A stretch of DNA of 64,000 nucleotides from Nibribacter koreensis (GTDB taxonomy: Bacteria > Bacteroidota > Bacteroidia > Cytophagales > Hymenobacteraceae), in NCBI RefSeq assembly GCF_039541795.1, contig NZ_BAABGX010000001.1, positions 1,426,001 through 1,490,000 on the forward strand. Direction: 5' to 3'. How positions within the stretch are numbered: position 1 is the stretch's first letter; every line of letters begins with the position of its first letter. The translations under genes and the position numbers were made by a program. Under the pieces are notes generated by a model that did not search any database, was not told the origin of the DNA, and worked only from the letters and a program-made list of their open reading frames with translations. Shown one piece after another: positions 36,410 through 45,533 of the stretch.

Positions 36410-37255
36410 TTAGAAAGTATTAAACTGGTACCTAATATACGAACTAAGCAACAATGCTAACTTCGTATTATCTGGCACTCTTACGCGTTCTGCTAAAATT
36501 TGGGCAGCCGGGGCCTTTTTTATTTTCTTGAAAAGCTTGAGATAATAGATGTACGCCAGGTACACGCCCATCTTTGCGCCTTTGGGCAAGGCCATGATTC
36601 CTACATACGCATCATCAAAATCCTTCTGGATGTCTGCCTCAATTTCTTCTTTGTCCTTGTTACAGAAGGATAAGAAATTCACCTTCGGGAAGTACACGCG
36701 GCCGCGGTCATGGTAGTCACTTTTTATGTCTCTTAAGAAGTTCACTTTCTGAAAGGCGGCGCCTAGTTTACAAGCCGGTGCCTTCAAGCGTTCAAACATG
36801 GCCTCGTCGCCTTCACAGAAGACTTTCAGGCACATCAAGCCTACTACCTCGGCGGAGCCATAGATGTATTCCTCGTAGCAGTCGCAGTTGTACTCGCGGT
36901 CTGTGAGGTCCATGGCCATGCTGTTCAAAAAGGCGTCTATGTAGGCATGGTCAATGCTGAACTCGTTTACCACCAACTGGAAGGCGTGCAGCACCGGGTT
37001 CAGGCTGATTTTCTCCTCCAGCGCTTGGTAGGTGTCTTTTCTGAAGCGCTCCAGCAGCTCGGCTTTGTCATGGTCATGGAAGGTGTCCACAATCTCATCC
37101 GCGAAGCGTACAAACCCATAGATGGCGTAAATGGAATCATGGAACTTGGGGCTGAGCGTCTTGATGCCCAGCGTGAAGGACGTGCTGTAGCGCTGGGTGA
37201 TGAGCTTACTGCATTCCAGCGTGGTGGTGTCAAAAAGTGTCTTGGGAGGTACCAT
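36410..37255 (-). CDS. crtB: Phytoene synthase
   Basis: 281 residues. It condenses two geranylgeranyl diphosphates to phytoene. The first Asp-rich motif is D53-E-I-V-D57 (FADEIVDTFHDHD) after YSTSFTLGIKTL. The second is NFLRDIKSDYHDRGRVYFP, with DREYNCDCYEEYIYGSAEVVGLM between them. It lies four bases after crtI, in the usual crtI-crtB order. Confidence 0.95.
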   Translation of the reverse strand: MVPPKTLFDTTTLECSKLITQRYSTSFTLGIKTLSPKFHDSIYAIYGFVRFADEIVDTFHDHDKAELLERFRKDTYQALEEKISLNPVLHAFQLVVNEFSIDHAYIDAFLNSMAMDLTDREYNCDCYEEYIYGSAEVVGLMCLKVFCEGDEAMFERLKAPACKLGAAFQKVNFLRDIKSDYHDRGRVYFPKVNFLSFCNKDKEEIEADIQKDFDDAYVGIMALPKGAKMGVYLAYIYYLKLFKKIKKAPAAQILAERVRVPDNTKLALLLSSYIRYQFNTF

Positions 37256-37258
37256 GCA

Positions 37259-38770
37259 TTAATGAGTTAAGGACGCTTTTTGCGGGGCAAATTCTTTCAC
37301 AACTTCGGCGGACACTACCTGCCCAGAAATGAGCGAAGGCGGCACGCCCGGCCCCGGAACGGTCAATTGACCTGCGTAGAACAGGTTCTTTATCTTTTTG
37401 CTCTTCAAGCTGGGCTTCAGGACGGCCGTCTGCGTCAAGGTGTTGGCCAAACCGTAGGCATTGCCTTTAAAGGCGTTGTAGTCTTGTATAAAGTCTTGGT
37501 GTGCGTAACTGCGTTTGTAGATCACGTGGCTTCTCACGTCCTGGCCGGTAATCTGCTCCAGACGGGTCATGACCATGTCATAGTAGCGTTCCCGGGTTTC
37601 ATCAGTGTCTGTCAAGTCTGGGGCAACGGGTATCAAGATGAACACATTCTCTTGCCCTACCGGGGCCACGCTGGTATCTGTCTTAGAAGGCACCGATACG
37701 TAGAACAGCGGTTTCTCGGGCCAAGCCGGACGGGTGTAAATCTCCTGCGCATGCGGCCCGAAGTCCTCGTCAAAGAACAGATTGTGGTGGTGCAGCCCGG
37801 TGAGCTTTTTGTCAACGCCCAGGTAGAAGATGAGCGATGACGGCGCCATCACGCGGCTTTCCCAGTATTTATCTGAATAACTACGATAGGCGGGTGGCAA
37901 CAGTTGGGTTTCCAGGTGGTGGTAATCGGCGGCGCCCACTACTACGTCTGCGGTATAAATGCCTTTGTTGGTGGTAAGCTGTGTGATGCGTCCGTCTTGA
38001 ATATCAATCTTCTGAACCTCCTCGCCTAGCCGCATCTCCACGCCCAGTTCTTGTGCCAAAGCCACCATGCCTTCCACAATCTTGTGCATGCCGCCCATGG
38101 GGTACCAGGTGCCCAAAGCCATGTCTGCGTAGTTCATGAGGCTGTACAGGGCCGGCGTGTTTTCTGGCAAAGCGCCCAAAAAAAGGATGGGGAACTCCAT
38201 CAATTGAATGAGGCGCGGGTGCTTGAAGAACTTGCGCACGTGCTTAGCCATGGATTGGAACACGTCCAGACGCATGACGTCCACCAGCAGTTTCAGGTCC
38301 ACAAACTCGGTCAAGGAACGGCTGGGTTTGTAGACTAGTTGGTTGATGCCTACCTCATACTTATAGGCGGCTTGTTTTAAGAATTCTCTCAGCTTAAGGC
38401 TGGACCCGGGTTCCAGGGTGTCAAAAAGTGCCTCCAATTCTGCCATAGAAGCAGGCAACTCTAACGTGTCTCCCTTGCCATACAAAACCTGGTAGGATGG
38501 ATCCAGGCGCACCAAGTCATAATAGTCAGTTGTGGTTTTCCCGAATTTCTGAAAAAACTGCTCAAAAACGTCTGGCATCCAGTACCAGCTAGGCCCCATG
38601 TCATAGGTGAAACCTTGCGCGGAGAACGTGCGCGCCCGGCCACCGGCTATTTCGTTTTTCTCAAGGACGGTCACATGGTAACCGGCTTGGGCCAGACTGG
38701 CCGCGGTAGACAGGCCGGCAAAACCGGCACCTATCACTATGGCTTTGTTCTTGGGGAGGGATTCACCCAT
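37259..38770 (-). CDS. crtI: Phytoene desaturase
   Basis: 503 residues. The FAD-binding fold is AIVIGAGFAGLSTAASLAQAG, followed by GGRARTFSAQGFTYDMGPSWY, and the C-terminal CrtI signature is NLFYAGQLTVPGPGVPPSLISG. It desaturates phytoene to lycopene at the membrane. It is the first structural gene downstream of the ECF sigma factor gene (42 bp). Confidence 0.95.
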   Translation of the reverse strand: MGESLPKNKAIVIGAGFAGLSTAASLAQAGYHVTVLEKNEIAGGRARTFSAQGFTYDMGPSWYWMPDVFEQFFQKFGKTTTDYYDLVRLDPSYQVLYGKGDTLELPASMAELEALFDTLEPGSSLKLREFLKQAAYKYEVGINQLVYKPSRSLTEFVDLKLLVDVMRLDVFQSMAKHVRKFFKHPRLIQLMEFPILFLGALPENTPALYSLMNYADMALGTWYPMGGMHKIVEGMVALAQELGVEMRLGEEVQKIDIQDGRITQLTTNKGIYTADVVVGAADYHHLETQLLPPAYRSYSDKYWESRVMAPSSLIFYLGVDKKLTGLHHHNLFFDEDFGPHAQEIYTRPAWPEKPLFYVSVPSKTDTSVAPVGQENVFILIPVAPDLTDTDETRERYYDMVMTRLEQITGQDVRSHVIYKRSYAHQDFIQDYNAFKGNAYGLANTLTQTAVLKPSLKSKKIKNLFYAGQLTVPGPGVPPSLISGQVVSAEVVKEFAPQKASLTH

Positions 38771-38812
38771 GGGGATTGGAGGTCGTTTATAACTAGTGAT
38801 TCTTTTTACGGA

Positions 38813-39328
38813 TTAAATACCGTACGCGTACACCCGCAGCTGTTGTTTTAATTCTTTGCGGGCCAAGTGGATTCTGTTCTTCACGGTTCCAATGGGAATC
38901 TTCAACTTCTCTGCAATCTCCAGGTACTTGTAGCCCACATAGTATAGCATGAACGGCGTCTTAAACTCTTCTGGCAACTGTTGCACCGCGTCTTCAATGT
39001 CTTGGGCGGCAAACTCGCCAGTAGCCCCGTTCACAGCCACCATACGGTCGTCATTGGGAAAGTACTGAAAATAGTCTGTGGTGTCAAGGGAGCTGGTACG
39101 CTTGGTCACTTTGTTGTAGTGATTGATAAACGTATTGCGCATGATAGTGTACAACCAAGCTTTAATGTTGGTGCCGGTTTTAAACTTGTCACGGTTGGCA
39201 AACGCTTTCAGCAAAGTTTCTTGAACCAAGTCTTTGGCGTCATCGGTGTCCCGGGTGAGGTTATAGGCGGCTGGCCGTAGCGTAGGCGCTATGTTCTCTA
39301 CTACAGTTGAAAATTCTATGGCAGTCAT
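38813..39328 (-). CDS. ECF-family RNA polymerase sigma factor
   Basis: I prefer the Met 11 codons inside the open frame (MTAIEFSTVV), giving about 171 residues. Region 2 is NLTRDTDDAKDLVQETLLKAF with WLYTIMRNTFINHYN; region 4 is QLPEEFKTPFMLYYVGYKYLEIAEKLKIPIGTVKNRIHLARKEL in order. No anti-sigma gene is adjacent. It lies between a CarH/LitR-like MerR gene and crtI, which suggests a light-to-sigma-to-crt cascade. The promoter region upstream holds two identical dyads (39331-39423). Confidence 0.9.
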   Translation of the reverse strand: MTAIEFSTVVENIAPTLRPAAYNLTRDTDDAKDLVQETLLKAFANRDKFKTGTNIKAWLYTIMRNTFINHYNKVTKRTSSLDTTDYFQYFPNDDRMVAVNGATGEFAAQDIEDAVQQLPEEFKTPFMLYYVGYKYLEIAEKLKIPIGTVKNRIHLARKELKQQLRVYAYGI

Positions 39329-39330
39329 TT

Positions 39331-39423
39331 TGTTTAACGTTTGAAGTGAAACATTAAACAATTATACGAATCAAAAATCAATGTAGCTACTTTTGTTTAA
39401 TGTTTTTTTAAAGAAATTAAACA
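39331..39423. promoter_or_regulatory. Duplicated operator TGTTTAA-N16-TTAAACA before the ECF sigma/crt genes
   Basis: TGTTTAA at 39331-39337 faces TTAAACA at 39354-39360, and TGTTTAA at 39394-39400 faces TTAAACA at 39417-39423. Both pairs have exactly a 16-nt gap, and the two dyads are 63 bp (about six helical turns) apart. They lie in the gap between merR and the sigma gene, so the adjacent MerR/CarH-like protein is the obvious candidate ligand. Confidence 0.6.
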
Positions 39424-39485
39424 ACAAGGTCCCTGTCGTTCTGTAAAGAACGAGACATACGAAAAGAATATAGGGCGTGGATTGC

Positions 39486-40379
39486 CTAAGAGGCTGAATT
39501 TTGGGCTAACCAGTTCTCTAGCTCTTCTATTTCTTTGAAGAACTGGACAGGCTTGGGCATGTCCTCTACCGGGAAGTAGTGGAGCAAGGAACCACTCACC
39601 AAGATTTGCTTTACAGGCACCTGTTCTGCCAACTGCTCCAAATACTCAGAGACCGTAGTGCGCAGAAATGGCGTAGTAAAGACAGAATAGACAAAATCTG
39701 GTTTAAAGTAAGTGGCGGCTCTTACCAAGTCCACCAAGGGCAAATGCTGTCCCAGATACAAGGTGTAGAAACCCGCAGAGCGCAACAGGTAATGCACATA
39801 CAATAAAGAGATTTCGTGCATTTCGCCTTCTGGCAAATACAAAATCACGCGCGGGGCATTGTCTTGTCTTTTCACCGGCAGCGCGTCAATGGCCACCAGC
39901 ATCTTTTGGCGGACTAGCTGGCTCATGAAATGCTCATGCGCCGGCGTGATGTTGCCCGTCTGCCACAGCAAACCAATCTTGTGCAGGAATGGATATATGA
40001 CCGTGCGCACCGAGACGGAAAAGCCCAACTGCAGAATGGCCCGGCTTAAGATGCGCTCAAAGAGCACCTCGTCCAGCTCTACCATGGCCACAATCAATTG
40101 AGAGATGTATTGTTCCTGCCCCAACTCTGAGCCGGTGATTTTAAGGACTTCCTGCGCTACCTGGTCTTTTGCCAGTTGGGCAATCTTGGAGATTTTGTAT
40201 CCCTCTTGGTAGAGCAAGGCTACGTTGAGCAGATTTTTAAGGTCTGCGTCATCATAGTACCGGATGTTGGTGTCCGTGCGCTTGGGTTGCAACAGCTGGT
40301 ACCGCTGTTCCCAGATACGCAGGGTATGTGCCTTAATGCCGGATAAATGCTCCAACTCCTTGATAGAGTATTGCGCCAC
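39486..40379 (-). CDS. MerR-type regulator with B12-binding-like C-terminus (CarH/LitR family)
   Basis: 297 residues. The N-terminal MerR helix-turn-helix is YSIKELEHLSGIKAHTLRIWEQRY. A helical bundle has the cobalamin-capping signature W139-x9-E149-H150 (WQTGNITPAHEH), then a flavodoxin-like B12 domain. The lower-ligand His is kept (H188 in LPEGEMHEIS) but the usual following Gly of the D/ExHxxG motif is Ser191. In the family, adenosylcobalamin lets the repressor sense light and control carotenoid genes. Here it lies in the crt cluster next to its probable operators. Confidence 0.88.
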   Translation of the reverse strand: MAQYSIKELEHLSGIKAHTLRIWEQRYQLLQPKRTDTNIRYYDDADLKNLLNVALLYQEGYKISKIAQLAKDQVAQEVLKITGSELGQEQYISQLIVAMVELDEVLFERILSRAILQLGFSVSVRTVIYPFLHKIGLLWQTGNITPAHEHFMSQLVRQKMLVAIDALPVKRQDNAPRVILYLPEGEMHEISLLYVHYLLRSAGFYTLYLGQHLPLVDLVRAATYFKPDFVYSVFTTPFLRTTVSEYLEQLAEQVPVKQILVSGSLLHYFPVEDMPKPVQFFKEIEELENWLAQNSAS

Positions 40380-40408
40380 AGGTGAGAGAAATTAAGTTAA
40401 ACCGCAAT

Positions 40409-40861
40409 TTAGCGCTTTCGGGCGGCCATACGAAAGAATTTAGGATGTACCCACAGCATGCCGAAGGACTCAGAACCGTCTCTGCCTTTGGTTTTGTGGT
40501 GTACTTTGTGCGCTATGTCTAAGGCTCTTAGGTAGGTGTTCCTTGTCTTGCCAAACAGCTTCATGCGCCTATGGATGAACAAGTCATGCACTAGAAAGTA
40601 AGCCATGCCATACAGCGTGATGCCTACTCCCACCCAGAACCGGTAGTCCAGCGCCTCTGTCCCGTAGATAAAGCAAAGTGCCGCAATCACCCCGTAAAAG
40701 ACAAATGACACGTCATTCAGCTCAAACTTGTGGGTATGCGGTTTGTGGTGTGACTCATGGATGTTCCATAAGACCCCGTGCAGCACGTACTTGTGCACCG
40801 CCCAGGCCACCAGCTCCATCAACAGAAACGTTCCTAACACTATCGCCGCGTTCGTCAGCAT
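40409..40861 (-). CDS. crtZ: Beta-carotene hydroxylase, CrtZ type
   Basis: 150 residues, four membrane helices and the di-iron histidine boxes: HKYVLHG, HESHHK, HDLFIHRR and HKVHHK. It hydroxylates beta-ionone rings at C3. With CrtW this would give astaxanthin-like or related ketohydroxy-carotenoids. It appears to be the first gene of the carotenoid run on the minus strand, 29 bp before merR. Confidence 0.9.
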   Translation of the reverse strand: MLTNAAIVLGTFLLMELVAWAVHKYVLHGVLWNIHESHHKPHTHKFELNDVSFVFYGVIAALCFIYGTEALDYRFWVGVGITLYGMAYFLVHDLFIHRRMKLFGKTRNTYLRALDIAHKVHHKTKGRDGSESFGMLWVHPKFFRMAARKR

Positions 40862-41200
40862 ATTCTCTCAACCGTGAGTCTTGACAATTGTTTAAGAATG
40901 TGGAAATTTGGAGATGTGAAAATGTGAAGATGTCCCATAGTCGTTTTTGGCTTGTATTCTGGAAAACAGGCCAAAAACGGGATTCGAGTGAAATACTTAA
41001 TTGAAAGCAGTTTTCCTTTAAGCTTTACCATTCCCCTACCTTTTAATTTAAGAGAACGCAGTCACGCAGTATGCTTCTTGGTGATAACACCAACAAGCAC
41101 AGGCGGTAAGGCTAATTAAAAAAATCATTTTCACATCTGCACATCTTCAAATTAAAAAATAGCACATCAGCACATTATCTCATTAGCACTTTAAAAAAAG
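40862..41200. other. 339-bp spacer upstream of crtZ with repeats
   Basis: Contains a near-perfect 38-bp palindrome (40942-40979) and, at 41130-41195, a run of words like ACATCTGCACATC and AGCACATCAGCACATT that also occurs at 1583-1617. I see no gene. Confidence 0.7.
40942..40979. repeat. 38-bp palindrome
   Basis: CGTTTTTGGCTTGTATTC, loop, GAAAACAGGCCAAAAACG. It lies upstream of crtZ. Confidence 0.88.
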
Positions 41201-42013
41201 CTACCAGGTCAAAGGCTGTTTGTCCAGAAAGGATTGGATGCCGCGCTGGCAGTCCTCAGTAGAACGCGCGAAGGCGTTTTTCTCGGCGGCGTATTCCAGA
41301 GCGGCTTTAAGGGGCAACTCCTGGACGCGGGCAATCATCTCTTTGGTGGTCTCCATGCTCTGGCCCGAGTTCTGAGTGCAGAGGCGCTGTGCCAATTCAT
41401 CTACGCGGCTTGCCAGTTCATCTTCGGCTACTACTTCGTTTATCAAACCTATGGCCATTGCTCTTTCCGCCGAAATCAAGTCACCGGTCAAGAGCAGTTC
41501 CTTGGCCTTGGCTTCGCCGATTTTACGAAGCAAGAAGATCTTGACGATGGCCGGAATAAAGCCAATCTTGACCTCGGTGTAGCCAAACTTGGCGCTAGGC
41601 ACGGTATAGGCAAAATCGCAGATTGTGGCCAGTCCGCAACCACCCGCTATGGCGTGGCCGTGCACCTGCGCAATGACCACTTTCTTGAGCGTGTAGATTT
41701 GGTAGAACAACTGCATAAGGTGCGTAGAGTCCTCCAGGTTCTCCTGGAAGGTGTTCTGTTGCAACTGTTGCAGATACTCTAAATCTGCCCCGGCGCAGAA
41801 CACTGCACCAGACGCCTTGAGGACAATCACTTTGCAGTCATCATCGTTCTCGGCGTAGTCAAAGGCCTTCTTGAGTTCAGTGACCACCTGGTAATTGAGG
41901 GCGTTGCGCTTCTCTGGACGGTTGAGTGTAATAAACCCTACCCTATTAGCACATTGGTACTGAATGTATTGCAGGGATAAGGTTTCAGCGGTATTCATGT
42001 CAATGTCTGTCAT
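41201..42013 (-). CDS. Enoyl-CoA hydratase/isomerase family (crotonase) protein
   Basis: 270 residues of the crotonase fold: ITLNRPEKRNALN, the first oxyanion-hole segment VFCAGADLEYL and the second HAIAGGCGLATICDF. The EVKIGFIPAIV region usually carries catalytic acids. Likely roles are fatty acid beta-oxidation or leucine degradation (methylglutaconyl-CoA hydratase-like); the sequence alone does not decide. An internal Met at residue 6 is an alternative start. Confidence 0.9.
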   Translation of the reverse strand: MTDIDMNTAETLSLQYIQYQCANRVGFITLNRPEKRNALNYQVVTELKKAFDYAENDDDCKVIVLKASGAVFCAGADLEYLQQLQQNTFQENLEDSTHLMQLFYQIYTLKKVVIAQVHGHAIAGGCGLATICDFAYTVPSAKFGYTEVKIGFIPAIVKIFLLRKIGEAKAKELLLTGDLISAERAMAIGLINEVVAEDELASRVDELAQRLCTQNSGQSMETTKEMIARVQELPLKAALEYAAEKNAFARSTEDCQRGIQSFLDKQPLTW

Positions 42014-42109
42014 AGTCTACTTACCTACGAATTGCTTAAAGCTAAAGGTATGAAAATTAAGAAACCCGCCTTAAATAGTGATGACCTGCTTCACAAATTC
42101 TAGGCTGGT

Positions 42110-44224
42110 TTACCGTAATCTCAAGGTCCAGGCGCCGTCCTGCTCCAGGTTATGCACCTTATACCCCGCGGCCTGCAGCTCTTTGGTTTTGCGTTGCATG
42201 TACCAAGGCGCGTTGGTCTGGTCCAGCACTACATAGGCACAGGCAATGGTGGTCCTGAGTTGGGCAACGTCTGCCCAGACGTTCTTCTGCAACACCAGTA
42301 CATCTACTGGCAATGGCTTAGCCAGCTGGCGGGGTAGTTTCTGCAACCAAAGAATCCGCTTGCCCTGCCAGACCATGAGCCTGTTTCCTTCCTTGGTGGC
42401 ATGAACCGCCAACGCGCGTTTTTGGTCTGTTTTCTGGAAATCAGGCCGAAAACGATGCTCCTCTTGGACGCCCCTCGCCCACCAATGCTGTTGCACCTGG
42501 AATGTGAAGTTCTTAGGCTGAGAATAAAAGGCAGAGTCGGCCAGCAAACTAGCTTTCCGGCCTTGCAGAATACCTACGGCACTGCTTTTTCTAGTACTGT
42601 ACAAGACCAGCTCTTTTGTCTTGCGTTGGTGGCGGGCTTCCACAATTTCTGTAGTGGAGACAAAGGCCAGACAGACAACGGCCAGACCAAGCCATGACAG
42701 TTTCCTATAAACCAAAAACAGCACCACGCCCATCAGGAAGAGATATAAGGCCAGCACCTGCCCCGTGGTAATGACAAACCCGTCCAGCACAGAGTATGGC
42801 CAGCGCTCCAGCCAAAGTAAAAGTTCATTCAATGCCCACAACACCCATTCCAGTAAACTACCAAGCCACCCATTGAGCACCGGCACCCAAAACAAAAGCA
42901 TGAACGCCACGCCCAGATAAAGCCCAACAGTTGTAGCTGGTACCGCAATCAGGTTGGCCACCCAGAAATACACCGGAAACTGATGGAAGTAAAACAAGCT
43001 AATTGGAAACGTGGCCATCTGCGCGGCAATGGAGATAGCCATCAACTCCCAGGTCCAGCGCACCAATTTCTGTTCGGGGTACCATAGTTTTAAAAAGAGC
43101 GGCTGCAGCAAAACAATGCCCGCTACCGCCAGAAACGATAACTGAAAGCCCACGTCAAACAAGAAATTGGGATCATACAGCAGCAATACCATGGCCACCG
43201 CCGCCAGCGTGTTTAAAACCGAAGACTTTCTACGCAGCAGCAAGCCCAACTCCACCAAAGAGAACATGCACACTGACCGTAGCACCGAGGCCGACAGTCC
43301 CGTAACAAAGGCATAAAACCAGACCACGCCCACAATGAACAAGAAGATGACCAGCCGTGATTTTCTACCGCGCCGCAGATGCTTTAGAAAGAACAACAGG
43401 ACGCCGTACAGCAAACCCACATGCAGACCGCTTACTGCCAGCACGTGCATGGTGCCGGTTCTGGCGTAGGCATCCCGCAATGACGCATCCAGATCATCCT
43501 GCACGCCCAGGACCAAGGCGTTGGCAATGGTGGCTTCTCGCTTGGCTTGGATATGAGTTTTAAAAGCGGCCTCCAGTGTTTTTCGCACCTGTAAGCTAAT
43601 GGCCACCATAACGCTGGGCGGTTGTAACCCGATGACTTGCCAGGAACCTTCAGGTAGATACGCCTGCCACTGAATGTGCTTGAGCGCCAGGTAGCGGCGG
43701 TAGTCAAATTGATAAGGATTGGCAGGTTTAGCAGGCGGTTGTAATGATCCCTTGATGAGTAATTGCTGACCGTATTGCAACCTGTCTGCTTCTGGCGAGT
43801 GCGGGAGAAAAATGGCTACCTGTCCTTCTGCCGAATGCCAGTTGCCCAAAGAATCACGCACGGCCTCTATCCTGCCCACAGAACTCACCGAGGTTGGCTT
43901 TAGAGCCACGGCCTTGACTAAGGTCACTTTGAAGTGAGTAATGGCGCTACCAGGGACCGGAAGCGTTTTTGGGCTGTTTTCCTGAAAAGAGGCTAAAAAC
44001 GCCAAGAATAGAATGGTAGTTAACCCAAGCCAACCGGTCCTCGCCCTTGCTCTCCAGTTAGGTTTTCTCAAGGTTACGTACCAAGCTACCACAAATGCCA
44101 GCACAGATAATGTCGCAACCAATCCTATCCAAGCCTCACCTGGGCCCAAGTAGTAAAACAGCAGAATGCCGGCCAACGCTGCTGCCAGAGGACGCATCAT
44201 GCCAGTTAAGCGCGGTTTAGCCAT
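42110..44224 (-). CDS. comEC: ComEC/Rec2 DNA-uptake channel protein
   Basis: 704 residues. An N-terminal membrane pair and OB-like DUF4131 domain (residues 1-190) are followed by the competence domain with the signature HVLAVSGLHVGLLYGVLLFF and about eight more membrane helices. The C-terminal part (about 530-704) is short and lacks an intact metallo-beta-lactamase nuclease motif, as in many Bacteroidota ComEC. It forms the inner membrane pore for transforming single-stranded DNA. Residues 75-87 and 591-603 are encoded by two copies of the dispersed 38-bp palindrome. Confidence 0.92.
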   Translation of the reverse strand: MAKPRLTGMMRPLAAALAGILLFYYLGPGEAWIGLVATLSVLAFVVAWYVTLRKPNWRARARTGWLGLTTILFLAFLASFQENSPKTLPVPGSAITHFKVTLVKAVALKPTSVSSVGRIEAVRDSLGNWHSAEGQVAIFLPHSPEADRLQYGQQLLIKGSLQPPAKPANPYQFDYRRYLALKHIQWQAYLPEGSWQVIGLQPPSVMVAISLQVRKTLEAAFKTHIQAKREATIANALVLGVQDDLDASLRDAYARTGTMHVLAVSGLHVGLLYGVLLFFLKHLRRGRKSRLVIFLFIVGVVWFYAFVTGLSASVLRSVCMFSLVELGLLLRRKSSVLNTLAAVAMVLLLYDPNFLFDVGFQLSFLAVAGIVLLQPLFLKLWYPEQKLVRWTWELMAISIAAQMATFPISLFYFHQFPVYFWVANLIAVPATTVGLYLGVAFMLLFWVPVLNGWLGSLLEWVLWALNELLLWLERWPYSVLDGFVITTGQVLALYLFLMGVVLFLVYRKLSWLGLAVVCLAFVSTTEIVEARHQRKTKELVLYSTRKSSAVGILQGRKASLLADSAFYSQPKNFTFQVQQHWWARGVQEEHRFRPDFQKTDQKRALAVHATKEGNRLMVWQGKRILWLQKLPRQLAKPLPVDVLVLQKNVWADVAQLRTTIACAYVVLDQTNAPWYMQRKTKELQAAGYKVHNLEQDGAWTLRLR
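42417..42454. repeat. 38-bp palindrome copy inside comEC (3' part)
   Basis: CGTTTTTGGTCTGTTTTC with right arm GAAATCAGGCCGAAAACG, about 34 of 38 to the consensus. It is in frame and codes for the residues around DFQKTDQKR. Confidence 0.85.
43964..44001. repeat. 38-bp palindrome copy inside comEC (5' part)
   Basis: CGTTTTTGGGCTGTTTTC with right arm GAAAAGAGGCTAAAAACG. It is in frame within the N-terminal domain, coding for residues 75-87. Confidence 0.85.
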
Positions 44225-44331
44225 TCAATGCTGAGGTTCTTAGGTTGAACTAGATGTAATCACCTGACTTCCTACCAAGTACGCGGACTTTTATAGATGC
44301 GTTTTCTCATATAGAACCCAATAGCCATAAA

Positions 44332-44363
44332 AACAGAGAGGGCATGCTAAGCATGCCCTCTCA
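44332..44363 (-). terminator. Terminator after phoH
   Basis: On the minus strand the stem GAGAGGGCATGC / GCATGCCCTCTC is followed by TGTTTTTA. It lies 24 bp after the stop codon at 44387. Confidence 0.85.
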
Positions 44364-44386
44364 TATAATTTAAAATACGTAGTTGA

Positions 44387-45427
44387 CTAATCTTCGCGGC
44401 GGTACTGCTGACGTCGGCGTGGTGGGTCCTGGTGGCTGTCATTGCCCTCTGACTGCTCACGCTCACGTTCCTGGGCGCGGCGCTCATCATGTTTGGTATA
44501 GGCATCTACAATGCTCTTCACCAATCTATGGCGCACCACGTCATCCACGGTCATCTCTACAAAGCCAATGCCCTGCACATCTTTTAAGACGTTGATGGCC
44601 TCAATCAAGCCTGATTTCTGGTTACGCGGCAAGTCTATCTGCGTGCGGTCCCCGTTGATCATCACTTTAGAGGTAGGTCCCATGCGCGTCATAAACATCT
44701 TAATCTGCATGGGCGTGGTGTTCTGCGCCTCGTCCAGCAAGACAAACGCGTTGCTCAGGGTTCTACCGCGCATGTAGGCCAAAGGTGCAATCTCAATCAC
44801 CTTGTTCTCATAGTAGTACTTGAGCTTTTCAATGGGGATCATTTCCTCCAGGGCGTCATAAATAGGGCGCAGGTACGGATCTACCTTGTCCTTCATGTCG
44901 CCGGGCAAGAAACCCAGGCTTTCGCCGGCTTCTACCACGGGCCTGGAGATGATGATCTTTTTGACCTCCTTGTTCTTGAGCGCACGCACGGCCATGGCCA
45001 CCGAGATGAACGTCTTACCAGAGCCAGCCGGTCCCAGGGCAAACACCAGGTCATGCTTGTTGATCATGTCCACCAGTTTCTGCTGGTTAGGCGTCTTGGG
45101 CTTGATCACGCCACCCTTGCTGCCGTACACAATCACATCTGGAGACGTAATGACCACGTCATCCTCAAAGTCATTGTCGGCGGTCAGGAATTTATGGACG
45201 CTCTTGTCTGTGATCTTGCCAAACTTATGGTAATGCTCAATTAGCGAAGACAGGATTTCATGGATCTTGGTGATCTCTGGGGTCTGGCCCTGGATCTTGA
45301 TCTCATTGCCCCTAGAAATGATTTTGCTGCTAGGAAAAGCGGCGGCTAATTGCTTTATGTTTTGATTCTCTGCCCCCAGGAAGTCTATCAAAGAGATATC
45401 CTCAAGGGTTATCGTTTTTTCTACCAA
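44387..45427 (-). CDS. PhoH-family ATPase
   Basis: 346 residues. An N-terminal KH-like segment (FLGAENQNIKQLAAAFPSSK) precedes the PhoH ATPase with Walker A FALGPAGSGKTF, SRPVVEAGESLGFLPGDM and Walker B VLLDEAQNTTPMQ. Sensor motifs MGPTSKVMINGDRTQIDLP follow. A basic/acidic low-complexity tail rich in Arg, Glu and Gln ends the protein. PhoH proteins are linked to RNA metabolism and ribosome maturation (near YbeY in other bacteria); the exact substrate is unknown. Confidence 0.93.
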   Translation of the reverse strand: MVEKTITLEDISLIDFLGAENQNIKQLAAAFPSSKIISRGNEIKIQGQTPEITKIHEILSSLIEHYHKFGKITDKSVHKFLTADNDFEDDVVITSPDVIVYGSKGGVIKPKTPNQQKLVDMINKHDLVFALGPAGSGKTFISVAMAVRALKNKEVKKIIISRPVVEAGESLGFLPGDMKDKVDPYLRPIYDALEEMIPIEKLKYYYENKVIEIAPLAYMRGRTLSNAFVLLDEAQNTTPMQIKMFMTRMGPTSKVMINGDRTQIDLPRNQKSGLIEAINVLKDVQGIGFVEMTVDDVVRHRLVKSIVDAYTKHDERRAQEREREQSEGNDSHQDPPRRRQQYRRED

Positions 45428-45533
45428 AGGCGTGTGTGTTTAAAAGGGTTTATGAACCAATCTACCGAAAAAGCAGTAGTTTTGTTATGAAACATATATA
45501 GAATTTTTAAAGTTCTTTAGACCGACCGTTCCC

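Noticed and set aside
37280..37840. Plus-strand open frame of 186 codons
   Set aside because: Antisense to crtI, which has full family motifs in the other strand.
38536..38573. Palindrome-like sequence in crtI
   Set aside because: The match comes from conserved FFQKFGK coding sequence; the half-site similarity is too weak.
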